The position numbers and the translations under genes were made by a program. This document shows, in pieces, positions 27,511-36,519 of a DNA stretch of 64,000 bases. Every line of letters begins with the position of its first letter. The stretch's first letter is position 1. This DNA comes from Rhodanobacter sp. AS-Z3. Its GTDB lineage: Bacteria; Pseudomonadota; Gammaproteobacteria; Xanthomonadales; Rhodanobacteraceae. The notes under the pieces were generated by a model. It ran no database searches. It had not been told where the DNA came from and saw only the letters and a program-made list of their open reading frames with translations. Location: contig NZ_CP119392.1 in the NCBI RefSeq assembly GCF_029224025.1, forward strand, positions 891,001 through 955,000, in the 5' to 3' direction.

Positions 27511-30468
27511 ATGAGTGTTTCGTATCAGGATGTGGTGATCAGCTTAATGACAAGCGCGTTTCGTAAACCGACCCGCTCATCCGCGCAACAAGCGCACTGG
27601 CTGTTTCTGGTCGGCGTGGTCATGGCGTGTCTGATTCCGATAGCGGCGAGTGCGTCGGTTTCCGATGCGCCGACGCGTGAGCCGACTGTCGCCCTGTATT
27701 ACGGTCCCAACCCGCCAATCAGTGCCTTGCAAGGTTTCGACTGGATTGTGGTTGACGGTAACGCGCAACTTCCCGAGGAAGTGTCAGGTGTGGGTCCGGG
27801 ACAACACGGCGCAGACTATTTCGCTTATCTCTCCGTCGGTGAGGTGGCCGAGTCGGCCGTCGACGCGCCGCCACCGGACTGTGTGCTGGGCCAGAACAAG
27901 GCGTGGAAGGCGCGCATCGTTGACCTCCGTCAGGACAATTGCCGGGATTGGGTCTGGCAGCAGCGGATCGCGCCGCTGATCGATCGCGGTTTCCGGCATT
28001 TCTTTCTGGACACGCTGGACAGCTACCAGCTCGCCCTGAGCGCGCCAGATGACCAGCGCGCTTACCGCGCGGGAATGGTGGCCTTGGTGAGCCGGCTCCG
28101 TGCGCGTTTGCCGCAGGCCCAGTTCATCCTCAATCGCGGCTTTGAACTGCTCGATGACCTGCATGACCAAGGCGTGGTCGGCGTGGCGGCGGAGTCGCTG
28201 TACCGCGGCTGGGATCAGGCAAAACAGCTCTACGTCAGTGTGAAGCCCGCTGATACCGAGTGGCTGAAACAGCAACTGGATGCGGTGAAGTCGCGCGGAC
28301 TGGTACCCATCGCGATCGACTATGTGCCCGATGGCAGCGTCGCCGAAGCCCGCTCAACCGCCGAGCGGATCATGGCGGACGGCTTCGTGCCGTATGTCAG
28401 CAATGCCCAACTCAATAGGGTTGGCGTGGGCCGAATCCAGCCCGACCCGCGGGAAATCCTGATGCTTTACGACGGCGACGATTCGCCGATGAGTACCAAC
28501 GTCAATTGGTATGGGGCGATGGTGCTCAACCATCTCGGTTACGCCACGCGTACGCTGAACGTGGATGCGGAAGCGCTGCCGCAGCTGTCGATGCGTGGCC
28601 GCGTGGCCGGCATAGTGACCTGGTTTTCCGGGAGCGAACTCAAGCAGAGTGAAGCGATTCATCGCTGGCTGCGTCGACAAGTGGCCGCGGGTGTGCCGAT
28701 CGCGATGCTGGGCGAGTTCGGCTTTGCGGTCGATGCTGCGCACCTCGCGCCGTTCGGCATCGAGCCGGGACCGGCGCCCTCGGCGGATCTGGAAAAAATC
28801 AGCATCGTCAGCCACGATCCTGGCCTGACGGGGTTCGAGTCCCCGCCTCGGCCATCGCCGGATGACTTCCAGTCACTGCGTCTGCTGCAGGGGCGAAGCG
28901 CGCTGACGCTGCAGCGCGGCGAACAACAGGAAGTCGCGGTTGCGATCATGCCGTGGGGCGGCTACGCGCTGGCACCGCACGTGATTTCGTATTTGCCACA
29001 GGGCGGGCTTGAGCAGGCGCGCTCGCGCTCGCGCTGGGTTCTCAATCCGTTTGCTTTCTTCCGGCAGGCATTGAAGTTGGGCGACCTGCCAGCCTTCGAC
29101 ACCACCACGGCGAGCGGCAACCGCCTGCTGTTCGCGCAATTCGACGGCGACGGCTTCGCTTCCGGATCGTACGTCGAAAAGTATCTGGGCCAGCCGGCGG
29201 CCAAGGTGATCGTCGACGAGATTCTCACGCGCTACCCAATTCCCACCGCCGCCTCGGTGATCGCTGCGGAATTCGTCGATCATGGCCTGTATGACGCGCA
29301 GAAATTGGCCATTTATCGGCCGATTGCGCGTGCCATGTTCGCGCTGCCATGGGTGGAGATCGGTTCTCACACCTACTCCCATCCATTCGACTGGACAGCA
29401 CTGGAACGCGATCCGAGCCTGTCGGCCGGACTGCACATCGAGTCCCGCGATGGTGGCAAAAACACCGGTGAATACCAGGCCACCGCAAAGCTGCAGTACG
29501 GCTACAACCTGCCGGTGCCCGGTTATCGATTCAGCCTGCAGCAGGAAGTGCAGGGTTCGGTGCAGATCATCAACGAACTGCTGGCGCCAGCCGGCAAACA
29601 TGTGCGCCTTTACCAGTGGTCCGGTGATACTGATCCCGGCGCCAATGTTTTGGCCAAGGTCTACGAGGCGGGGCTGCTCAACATCAATGGCAACAACAGC
29701 ACGATCACCGATCAGTATTCCTCGCTGACCAGCGTGGTGCCGCTGGGCGTATGGAAGGGGGCACATTTTCAGGTCTTCGCGCCGGATGCCAACGAGGATC
29801 AGTTCACCAATGGCTGGACTGCGCCCTATTGCGGCTATCGAAAGGTTCTGCAGACTTTCCGGCTGACCGAATCGCCGCGCCGGCTGGCACCGATCAACGT
29901 TTACTATCACCTCTACTCCGGTGCCCGTCCCTGCGCACTCGATGCATTGCATGAGGTTTACGACTGGGCCACCGCGCAAGCCACCACACCGGTGTTTCCC
30001 TCGGACTACGCGCGTATCGCGCTGGGCTTCGAATACGCGGGCGTCGCGCGCGATGGCGATGCGTTCGTGCTGGGTGGCTATGGTTCCGACGAGACCGTGC
30101 GCATCGCACAGACTCAAGGCTATCCGGATCTTGCACACTCGGACAATATTGCCGGCTTCAACGATGCCAATGACGCGCGCTACATCAGTCTGGGGCCACG
30201 CCGTGCGCGCCTGGTACTTACCAGCACCAAGCCCGACGAACCCTACCTGGTGAGTGCCAACGCCGTGGTCACGGACCTGCAACGCCGGCCTGGCTCGCTC
30301 GGAATCACCTTGCATGGTGAGGTGTCGCTGAAACTGGTGCTGGCCAACACCCGGGGCTGTCAGGTGCGTTTTGACGACCAACCGGTACAGCTGACGGGGC
30401 GCGCCGGGCAACAGCTATACAGCTCGGTGGCGCATGCGGGCCGACTCGATATCGCGTGTCGCCGGTGA
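27511..30468 (+). CDS. pelA: PelA: periplasmic Pel hydrolase/deacetylase
   Basis: 985 aa, close to P. aeruginosa PelA. The ATG at 27511 has a weak GGGTGA; ATG 27547 is possible. A signal/anchor segment (HWLFLVGVVMACLIPIAASA) is followed by a GH166-like TIM barrel (about 60-310; ALYYGPNPPISALQGFDWIVVD, HFFLDTLDSY, IDYVPDG). Then comes a Rossmann-like domain and the polysaccharide deacetylase with FDGDGF (D545, D547) and the metal motif HTYSH (H620, H624), spaced like the D528/H600/H604 set of the Pseudomonas enzyme. PelA trims and partly de-N-acetylates Pel in the periplasm, giving it positive charge. Its stop overlaps the next start as TGATG. Confidence 0.95.
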   Translation: MSVSYQDVVISLMTSAFRKPTRSSAQQAHWLFLVGVVMACLIPIAASASVSDAPTREPTVALYYGPNPPISALQGFDWIVVDGNAQLPEEVSGVGPGQHGADYFAYLSVGEVAESAVDAPPPDCVLGQNKAWKARIVDLRQDNCRDWVWQQRIAPLIDRGFRHFFLDTLDSYQLALSAPDDQRAYRAGMVALVSRLRARLPQAQFILNRGFELLDDLHDQGVVGVAAESLYRGWDQAKQLYVSVKPADTEWLKQQLDAVKSRGLVPIAIDYVPDGSVAEARSTAERIMADGFVPYVSNAQLNRVGVGRIQPDPREILMLYDGDDSPMSTNVNWYGAMVLNHLGYATRTLNVDAEALPQLSMRGRVAGIVTWFSGSELKQSEAIHRWLRRQVAAGVPIAMLGEFGFAVDAAHLAPFGIEPGPAPSADLEKISIVSHDPGLTGFESPPRPSPDDFQSLRLLQGRSALTLQRGEQQEVAVAIMPWGGYALAPHVISYLPQGGLEQARSRSRWVLNPFAFFRQALKLGDLPAFDTTTASGNRLLFAQFDGDGFASGSYVEKYLGQPAAKVIVDEILTRYPIPTAASVIAAEFVDHGLYDAQKLAIYRPIARAMFALPWVEIGSHTYSHPFDWTALERDPSLSAGLHIESRDGGKNTGEYQATAKLQYGYNLPVPGYRFSLQQEVQGSVQIINELLAPAGKHVRLYQWSGDTDPGANVLAKVYEAGLLNINGNNSTITDQYSSLTSVVPLGVWKGAHFQVFAPDANEDQFTNGWTAPYCGYRKVLQTFRLTESPRRLAPINVYYHLYSGARPCALDALHEVYDWATAQATTPVFPSDYARIALGFEYAGVARDGDAFVLGGYGSDETVRIAQTQGYPDLAHSDNIAGFNDANDARYISLGPRRARLVLTSTKPDEPYLVSANAVVTDLQRRPGSLGITLHGEVSLKLVLANTRGCQVRFDDQPVQLTGRAGQQLYSSVAHAGRLDIACRR

Positions 30469-31673
30469 TGGCGACGCGTACTCCAATCGCTTTTGCCGGG
30501 CCGCCGCGGGCATCGCGTTATCGTCGGCGAGCTTCACCGCAAATTTCCCTTCAGTTCCTCGGGGCGCGGCAGGTCGTTGCGCTATGTATCGCGATGGTGG
30601 TGCTGGGAGTGCTGCTGTTTCCGAGGGCGTACATTGACCGTCAGTTGCACTCCACCGCGCCCCCAGACGCCACCACGATTGCTTATCTGCAATTGTTGCT
30701 GAGGGCTCAGCCCAAGGAGCCGACAACCCGAATGCAACTGGTGCGCCAACGGTTGCGGGCGGGGCAGCTGCGGCTAGCGGAGTCGGATCTGGTGCCGTTG
30801 ATCAAGCGGCCTGGACCGCCGCCGGAACAGGTCGGCATGATGTGGCTGACTCTGCGCCGCGCCCAGTTCCTTGCCACCCCCGCCGACTCCCCGCAACGCA
30901 TCCTGGCGCGAGCGCAATACGGTCAGGCTCTGAGCAGTTTCGGCAGTCAACTGTCACCCGCGGAGCAACTCGGCGAAATCGAGCAGGCGATCAAGGCGGG
31001 TCTGTACGACGTGGCCGCAGGCTTGGCTAGCCACCTGCTGACCGTCACCGCGCCAGCAGTGCAGGCAGATCCGGCTGGTCGCAAACCGGCAGCTGTCGGC
31101 CGCGCCCGCGTTGGTGCGTCGAGCGGGCACATGCGCCGCGAAGTTGAGCCGGGATTGCTGCAGATGGTCGGCTTGGTCTGGTCATCCCGGTTTGAACGGA
31201 CTGCCGACGCGCCGCAGCGGGCATCGGCCGATCGTGCGTTATTGCACCAACAGGCGTTCACAGCCCTGCTGCAAAGCCATCTGGCCGCCGGTCATCCAGC
31301 AGCTGCGCTGGCCGCGGCCGAGGCTGCGCTGCCGACGTTGGATGAAACTCAGATCGATTGGGCGCAACTGGTCCAGGTCGCGATCTGGGCGAATCAGCCG
31401 GCTGTGGCGGCCAGATTTGCCGACCACTGGCTGGCCAGTGCCGGCGACGACAGTACGCGTTGGGCCGCTTTTCATGCCCTGACTGGCGCTTACCTGGCGA
31501 CCGGTAATCCGGCGCAAGCATTGGCAGCGGCGACACACCAGCTTAAGCAGATGCCTCAGACAACCGAGTTATGGCGTCTGATGACGCAGTTGGCGATGCA
31601 GGCGGGGGATGGCGAGCAGGCGGCCCGCTATGCACGCCGGCTGGTGGGTTTGGAGGTAGTCAGTGGGCACTGA
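30468..31673 (+). CDS. pelB1: PelB N-terminal half: membrane-anchored TPR protein (split PelB, part 1)
   Basis: 401 aa. The ATG at 30468 overlaps the pelA stop by one base. A basic N-terminus and one transmembrane helix (VVALCIAMVVLGVLLF) are followed by helical repeats of TPR type (residues about 75-400; TRMQLVRQRLRAGQLRLAESDLVPLI, AFTALLQSHLAAGHPAAALAAAEAALP, AFHALTGAYLATGNPAQALAAATHQL). This matches the N-terminal anchor and first TPR block of P. aeruginosa PelB, which in that species is one protein continuing into TPRs and a porin. The frame ends in a normal stop, and the following gene has its own strong start, so this looks like true gene fission. Confidence 0.85.
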   Translation: MATRTPIAFAGPPRASRYRRRASPQISLQFLGARQVVALCIAMVVLGVLLFPRAYIDRQLHSTAPPDATTIAYLQLLLRAQPKEPTTRMQLVRQRLRAGQLRLAESDLVPLIKRPGPPPEQVGMMWLTLRRAQFLATPADSPQRILARAQYGQALSSFGSQLSPAEQLGEIEQAIKAGLYDVAAGLASHLLTVTAPAVQADPAGRKPAAVGRARVGASSGHMRREVEPGLLQMVGLVWSSRFERTADAPQRASADRALLHQQAFTALLQSHLAAGHPAAALAAAEAALPTLDETQIDWAQLVQVAIWANQPAVAARFADHWLASAGDDSTRWAAFHALTGAYLATGNPAQALAAATHQLKQMPQTTELWRLMTQLAMQAGDGEQAARYARRLVGLEVVSGH

Positions 31674-34524
31674 TCACGCTGCCAAGGCCGCGCAGCGATC
31701 CGCTCTTTTCGTTGGTGTTCGCAGGCTGTTGCTGGTGGGTCTGGGACTATGGGTACTGCCGGCCACTGCCAGCGTCCGCAGCGCGCCGGAACGCCCGCCT
31801 GCTGGCGAACAACCACTCTTCAATCAGGCCGACTATGACCTCGCCTGGCAGGCGTTTCTTGGCGCCGGCAAGCTGACTGATGCGATCGTACTGGCACAAA
31901 AAGCGTTGCTGATCGAGCCTGATAGCGTGCTCTGGCATCGGCGCTTGGCCAGCGCCGCCGAACAGGATGGACAGGCCGCGCTGGCCGCCGTCAACTATGC
32001 CTGGCTGGCTACTCAGGGACACCAAGACGACCTGCTTGCACATGCGATCGACCTAGCCAGCGCTACCCAGCAGGGCGACTTGGCGATCCAGCTGATGCAG
32101 GCGCGTGCTCTGGGTGAGCCATTCAACCTGACGCACTGGGATCAACTGATCGCCAGCATGCTCAATATCGGTCGATTCGATCAGGCGCTGGCCGACCTGA
32201 GCCAGGCCGATGGCCGCCAGCCAAGGCGTTACTTCCTGCAGCAGCAGGCCGACATTCTAGCCGTGGCCGGCAGGACCGGCCCACTCCAGGCGGTGTTGCG
32301 CCAGCTCGTCACGCGCTACGGCGCCGATCCACAGACCAATCTGCAGCTGGCCTCGTCCGAATACCTGCAAGGTCATTTGCAGCAAGCACTTGCCACCCTT
32401 CGCCAAGCGCAGGATCGGGCTACTCCGGCGGACACTGTCTATTGGCAGACGCTGGGCTCCCTGGCGTGGATGCTGCAGGACTTCCCCGTCGCCGGCGCGG
32501 CCAGTCGCGTCCTGATGCGTGCGGGAATGGCCGCGACCGTCGACTACATGCGTTTATATCGCATCCACGCCGTCACCGAGCCGGCAGTCGCCTATGCCTA
32601 CGCGCTCTCCGGCTGGCGCCAGACCCGGGCTGATCCGTTATTTTTTGCCGCTGCTGCGGCAGCCACCCGACTGGACCAGCCGGCTTTGCTGCAGGCGTTG
32701 TTTGATAGCGTCCGCCCGGTGGATCGCCTTGCGCTGGAGGCGCAATCGTCCTTCTGGGTGCAGTGGGCACAATTGGCCCGGTCGCACGGCAATGACCGGC
32801 TCGCGCGCGCGCGCTATCTGCAGGCGCTGAAGCGCGATCCGGTCGATACGGCGGTGTTTGCCGGCTTCATCTGGCTGCTGATCGACACCCAAGATCAGCA
32901 AATGCTCCGCTCTGCCGTCACGCGCGCCGGCCCGGCGACCGCGGCCGACCCGGATCTGCGCGACGCCCTGACGGCGGCGCTGGCCGTGCTGGACCAACCC
33001 ACGCATGCGCTGGCCTCGATTCGCCCCGACCTGGCGTCTCATGGCAAGGATCCGGACCGGATCATGCAATATGCCGATCTGCTTGATCAGGACGATCAGA
33101 ACGAACTGGCCCAGGCAATGCGGCGTTCGGCGCTGGCGCCGCTGCGGCGGCTGCAGGCCGCGCGCGCACTCACTCGGCAACAGCAATTGCAGCGATTGGC
33201 CCTGCTCACCCGGTTGGCCCCGGGCGATCCGGCTGCGCGGGGAATTGCCGAGTTGTTGCGCCACCCGATCGACCGGGCAGCACGTGAACTGGTGCTGGCA
33301 TGGACTCTTGAGTTGAACAACGCGGAGGCCACCGCGCTGTGGCTGGCCCACCAATTTGCCAGCACGCCGGCCCCCTTGTGGGCGCGGCTGAGCCAGAGCT
33401 TGGGTACCGATGACGACAGCACCACCCGGCAGTTGCTGCTGACCGAAGCGGATCGCATGCCGCGGCGGGACCGAGTGACCGCCGCGGAAAAATTGGGCTG
33501 GACCGGAGCCGCCCTGAGTTTTGGCTACCACGGTTTGCAAGATCAGTCGGATGATCGCCGCCTTGCCATGCAATGGCAGGATCTGGCCCTGACACGTTCG
33601 GACATGCTCGGGACCTCGCTGGGCGGACTGCACGGCGGCGGGGTGCGCACCTTAGAAAGTGGTGTGAACTGGCGTCACTGGCTGACCCCGCGATGGTCGC
33701 TGGAAGGCGAGCTGCACCGCGTGCGCCAGCTCGGTGACGGCACGCAGCAGCTCGATCAGATTCCCGCCCACGGGCAATCCGCATCGGCGATGTTGGTCGC
33801 ACACTTTCCGCGTGGTGAGGCCGGCATATTGCTCGGTGGTGGTCGCAATCTGGGCAGTTACACCCGCTGGGGGGCCTTCTCGCGCTACCGGCTGACGCGC
33901 AACCTTCAGCTTGGTGCTTACGCCGATGTCGGTGCGCGTACCGACGACACCGTGCCGCTTGCGATGGTCGGCCTGACCGACCGGCTCAAGAGCACCGCCG
34001 AATACCAGTGGACGGCGCGGGACAGCGTCTCCGCTACCGCTACGCTGGCGCGTCTGCGTGCCCAGGGCGGCGGCCGGCTGGGCGGACGGCAAAGTCTGGA
34101 TCTCGAGTACAGGCACAAACTGTGGCTGGCGCCGCCGGATTTCACCCTGATCGCCAGCGCGACTCGTGCCGAGTATCAGCGCGCCTCCAGCGTGCCCGCA
34201 GCGGTGCGGCGATTGCTGCCGGCAGCTCAGGTTGGCGGCCCCAACGTGTTGGTGCCACTGAGTTATTCCCAGCTGTGTGCGGGGGTGGCGTTCAACGAAA
34301 ACTATCGCGATGACTGGAGCGGTCACTGGCGCCCGTTCGGCAGCGTCAGCGCTTGTCAGAATTCGGTCAGCGGCGTCGGTGTCGCGCTCAACGCGGGATT
34401 TGGAGCGCCGTTGTCCGGGCCGGATCATCTCAGCATCCAGTTCGGCTACTCAACCAATACGGGAGCCACTGGCGGTCGCAATCTGAACATGCTGCTCAAC
34501 TACCGTTACTATTTCACACCATGA
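31663..34524 (+). CDS. pelB2: PelB C-terminal half: TPR plus outer-membrane porin (split PelB, part 2)
   Basis: 953 aa from GTG 31663, with a full GGAGGT 5 bases upstream, overlapping part 1 by 11 bases. It has its own signal peptide (RRLLLVGLGLWVLPATAS), so it is independently exported. Residues about 50-620 are TPR-like helices (FLGAGKLTDAIVLAQKALLIEPDSVLWHRRLASAAEQDG). Residues about 640-953 form a beta barrel (LEGELHRVRQLG, YADVGARTDDTVPLAMVGLT, LDLEYRHKLWLAPPDFTLIA) ending with an aromatic terminal strand (LLNYRYYFTP). It is the Pel export pore; its TPRs are known in Pseudomonas to bind PelA. The last residues precede pelC by 43 bases. Confidence 0.9.
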   Translation: MGTDHAAKAAQRSALFVGVRRLLLVGLGLWVLPATASVRSAPERPPAGEQPLFNQADYDLAWQAFLGAGKLTDAIVLAQKALLIEPDSVLWHRRLASAAEQDGQAALAAVNYAWLATQGHQDDLLAHAIDLASATQQGDLAIQLMQARALGEPFNLTHWDQLIASMLNIGRFDQALADLSQADGRQPRRYFLQQQADILAVAGRTGPLQAVLRQLVTRYGADPQTNLQLASSEYLQGHLQQALATLRQAQDRATPADTVYWQTLGSLAWMLQDFPVAGAASRVLMRAGMAATVDYMRLYRIHAVTEPAVAYAYALSGWRQTRADPLFFAAAAAATRLDQPALLQALFDSVRPVDRLALEAQSSFWVQWAQLARSHGNDRLARARYLQALKRDPVDTAVFAGFIWLLIDTQDQQMLRSAVTRAGPATAADPDLRDALTAALAVLDQPTHALASIRPDLASHGKDPDRIMQYADLLDQDDQNELAQAMRRSALAPLRRLQAARALTRQQQLQRLALLTRLAPGDPAARGIAELLRHPIDRAARELVLAWTLELNNAEATALWLAHQFASTPAPLWARLSQSLGTDDDSTTRQLLLTEADRMPRRDRVTAAEKLGWTGAALSFGYHGLQDQSDDRRLAMQWQDLALTRSDMLGTSLGGLHGGGVRTLESGVNWRHWLTPRWSLEGELHRVRQLGDGTQQLDQIPAHGQSASAMLVAHFPRGEAGILLGGGRNLGSYTRWGAFSRYRLTRNLQLGAYADVGARTDDTVPLAMVGLTDRLKSTAEYQWTARDSVSATATLARLRAQGGGRLGGRQSLDLEYRHKLWLAPPDFTLIASATRAEYQRASSVPAAVRRLLPAAQVGGPNVLVPLSYSQLCAGVAFNENYRDDWSGHWRPFGSVSACQNSVSGVGVALNAGFGAPLSGPDHLSIQFGYSTNTGATGGRNLNMLLNYRYYFTP

Positions 34525-34567
34525 ACAATCGTCGCACTGCGGCGTGGTCTTGCCCAAGGGAAATTCG

Positions 34568-35119
34568 ATGAAACACATCAGCGCACTGTTCCGACTCGCG
34601 CCGCCGGTGATCGTCAGCCTGCTGCTGAGCTTGCTGACGGCCTGCGCCGGCGCCAGCTTTCATGCCGGCCCTGCTCCGACGATCGAGCGTTCGGCCAACT
34701 GGGTAGTGGCACCGCTGCTCAACAACACCGCAACGCCGTACGCCGGCCAGCGCGCGGCGCAACTGGTCAGCGCCTTGCTGGCCCAGCGTGGCGTCGGCGC
34801 GGTGCAGGTGGCAACGGCACCGGCGGATGCTGGTGGTTTGCCGATCGACAACGGTGCCGGTGCGGAGGAGGCCGCGAAGGCCTTTGCTCTGCAGCAGCAC
34901 GCGCGCTATCTGGTACGCGGCAGCGTCGACGAGTGGACTTACAAGATCGGTCTGGACGGCCAGCCAGCGGTCAGCTTCACCGTCAGCGTGGTCGATCTGG
35001 AATCCGACAAGGTCATCTGGACCGGCGCCGCCTCGGCCAGTGGCGGCAGCCGCCAGGGTGTCGCGGTACTGGCGCAGGAAACGCTCGATCGCCTGACCGC
35101 ACGCCTGATGGGCAAGTGA
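34568..35119 (+). CDS. pelC: PelC: outer-membrane lipoprotein of the Pel exporter
   Basis: 183 aa. The ATG at 34568 has AAGGGA about 8 bases upstream. The lipobox LLTAC puts the acylated Cys at 26. The mature part has the PelC layout: NWVVAPLLNNTATPYAGQRAAQLVSALLAQRG, ARYLVRGSVDEWTYKIGLDGQPAVSFTVSVVDL, and VIWTGAASASGGSRQGVAVLAQETLDRLTARLM. In Pseudomonas, PelC forms a 12-mer ring on the inner leaflet of the outer membrane and funnels polymer to PelB. It lies between pelB2 and pelD as in the reference operon. Confidence 0.92.
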   Translation: MKHISALFRLAPPVIVSLLLSLLTACAGASFHAGPAPTIERSANWVVAPLLNNTATPYAGQRAAQLVSALLAQRGVGAVQVATAPADAGGLPIDNGAGAEEAAKAFALQQHARYLVRGSVDEWTYKIGLDGQPAVSFTVSVVDLESDKVIWTGAASASGGSRQGVAVLAQETLDRLTARLMGK

Positions 35120-35228
35120 TGCTGACACGTCATTCCGCTGCGAGTCAGTCCAGCGGTGGCGGTATACCGCTCACCGTACCCAGCCCGCCATCAGGTCGGG
35201 TCATCCCGAACGTTCGCTGAGGTCGGTA

Positions 35229-36518
35229 ATGGACCCGCAGCGCTCGGTCATCCTCAAGAAGTCGATCGAATCGGTGGCTTTGCCGCTGCTGATGTTGGCC
35301 TTGCTGTACCTGTGGGGCGACGTGCGCTTCAACTATCCCTGGTGGTGGCTGGCGCCGTTGGCGATCGCGCTGCGCTACGGCCTGGCCTATGGCATCGGCG
35401 CCGGCCTGGTCGTCGTGTTCGGCAACTTCGCCGAAATCTGGTTGCTTGGACTGACCCGCGAACAGCCCGGTGGCGAGATCATTGGCGGCTTGATAGCCAC
35501 CTATCTGGCCGGCCTGTACACCACCCATGCGCAAAGCCGTCTGGTCGAAGCCAATTCGAGTCTGGAATACCTTGAGCAACGACTGGAGTCGCTGACGCGC
35601 GTGTTCTACGTGACGCGCCTTTCGCACAGCCGGCTGGAAGAGAATCTGTTGACCAAATCGTACGACCTGCGCAGCGCGCTGGACGCGATTGCGCGCGAGC
35701 TGGCGACGTTCGGGCCGATCAAGGAGCGGCTGCCCCAGGCACCGCTGCAACATGTGCTGCAATTGCTGGCGTACTACGGCCGGCTGGGGACCTGCGGCGT
35801 GTATCAGGTGATAGACAATCGGGTCAGCCCTGAGCCGTTGGCCTTCCACGGCCTGCGCTTCAGCCTGGAGCTCGCCGACCCGCTGATCACTTGCGTGGTC
35901 GAAAACCAGCGCCTTGCCTACTATTCGGTCGATCAGATCCTTGCCGGCGAAACATCGGCCTACCGCGTGGTGCTGCCGATGACAGCGGCCGACGACACCA
36001 TGCTCGCCGTGGTGGTAGTGCAAGACCTGCCGCTGCTGGCAGTGGAGGAAGAGAATCTGCTGACGCTGGCGGCGATGACTGCCTTCATGGCCGACGCGAT
36101 GCGTGCTGGCCAACTCAGCCACGCCGTGCGACAGGTGGTACCAACCTGTCCGGTCGAGTTTGCGCTGGAGTGGTTCCGCCTAGGACATTTGCGCCACGTG
36201 GCGGGCGTGCACTCGTCGTGGGTGCTTTTGCTGCCCGGCGCGCAAGCAGCGGCCGACGTGGTCGACACCGTGCTCGCTACCCGGCGCGGTCTGGACCAGT
36301 ACTGGCGCTCGCCACTGGCCTCGGCGCAATCGGGGTTGTTGATTTTGCTGGCGCTCTCTGGTGAAGGCCCGACCCAAGGCTTTCTGCAACGGATCAACAC
36401 GATGTGTCGGGAGCAACTGGGCGGCGACCTGCAGCAGTTGGGCTGGGTCGTCCAGCTCGGCCAGGTCGAGCGCGGCAGCGGGGCCGAATTGTTGCAGTTG
36501 ATCGAGCCGGAGGGCTGA
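35229..36518 (+). CDS. pelD: PelD: c-di-GMP receptor of the Pel synthase complex
   Basis: 429 aa. AGGTCGGT precedes the ATG. Transmembrane helices (about 15-105: ESVALPLLMLALLYLWG, WWWLAPLAIALRYGLAYGIGAGLVVVFG, IIGGLIATYLAGLYTTHA) are followed by a helical linker (about 115-150), a GAF domain (about 160-300) and a degenerate GGDEF domain. There is no GG[DE]EF, but an RxxD motif is present (R353-G-L-D356, then QYWR), matching the inhibitory-site-like R367xxD370 by which P. aeruginosa PelD binds c-di-GMP. Pel polymerisation should therefore depend on c-di-GMP. The gene ends one base before pelE. Confidence 0.93.
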   Translation: MDPQRSVILKKSIESVALPLLMLALLYLWGDVRFNYPWWWLAPLAIALRYGLAYGIGAGLVVVFGNFAEIWLLGLTREQPGGEIIGGLIATYLAGLYTTHAQSRLVEANSSLEYLEQRLESLTRVFYVTRLSHSRLEENLLTKSYDLRSALDAIARELATFGPIKERLPQAPLQHVLQLLAYYGRLGTCGVYQVIDNRVSPEPLAFHGLRFSLELADPLITCVVENQRLAYYSVDQILAGETSAYRVVLPMTAADDTMLAVVVVQDLPLLAVEEENLLTLAAMTAFMADAMRAGQLSHAVRQVVPTCPVEFALEWFRLGHLRHVAGVHSSWVLLLPGAQAAADVVDTVLATRRGLDQYWRSPLASAQSGLLILLALSGEGPTQGFLQRINTMCREQLGGDLQQLGWVVQLGQVERGSGAELLQLIEPEG

Positions 36519-36519
36519 G

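Noticed and set aside
31650..31680. Split pelB as a frameshift or sequencing error
   Set aside because: The second gene has a full Shine-Dalgarno, a proper start and its own signal peptide, which a frameshift would not create.
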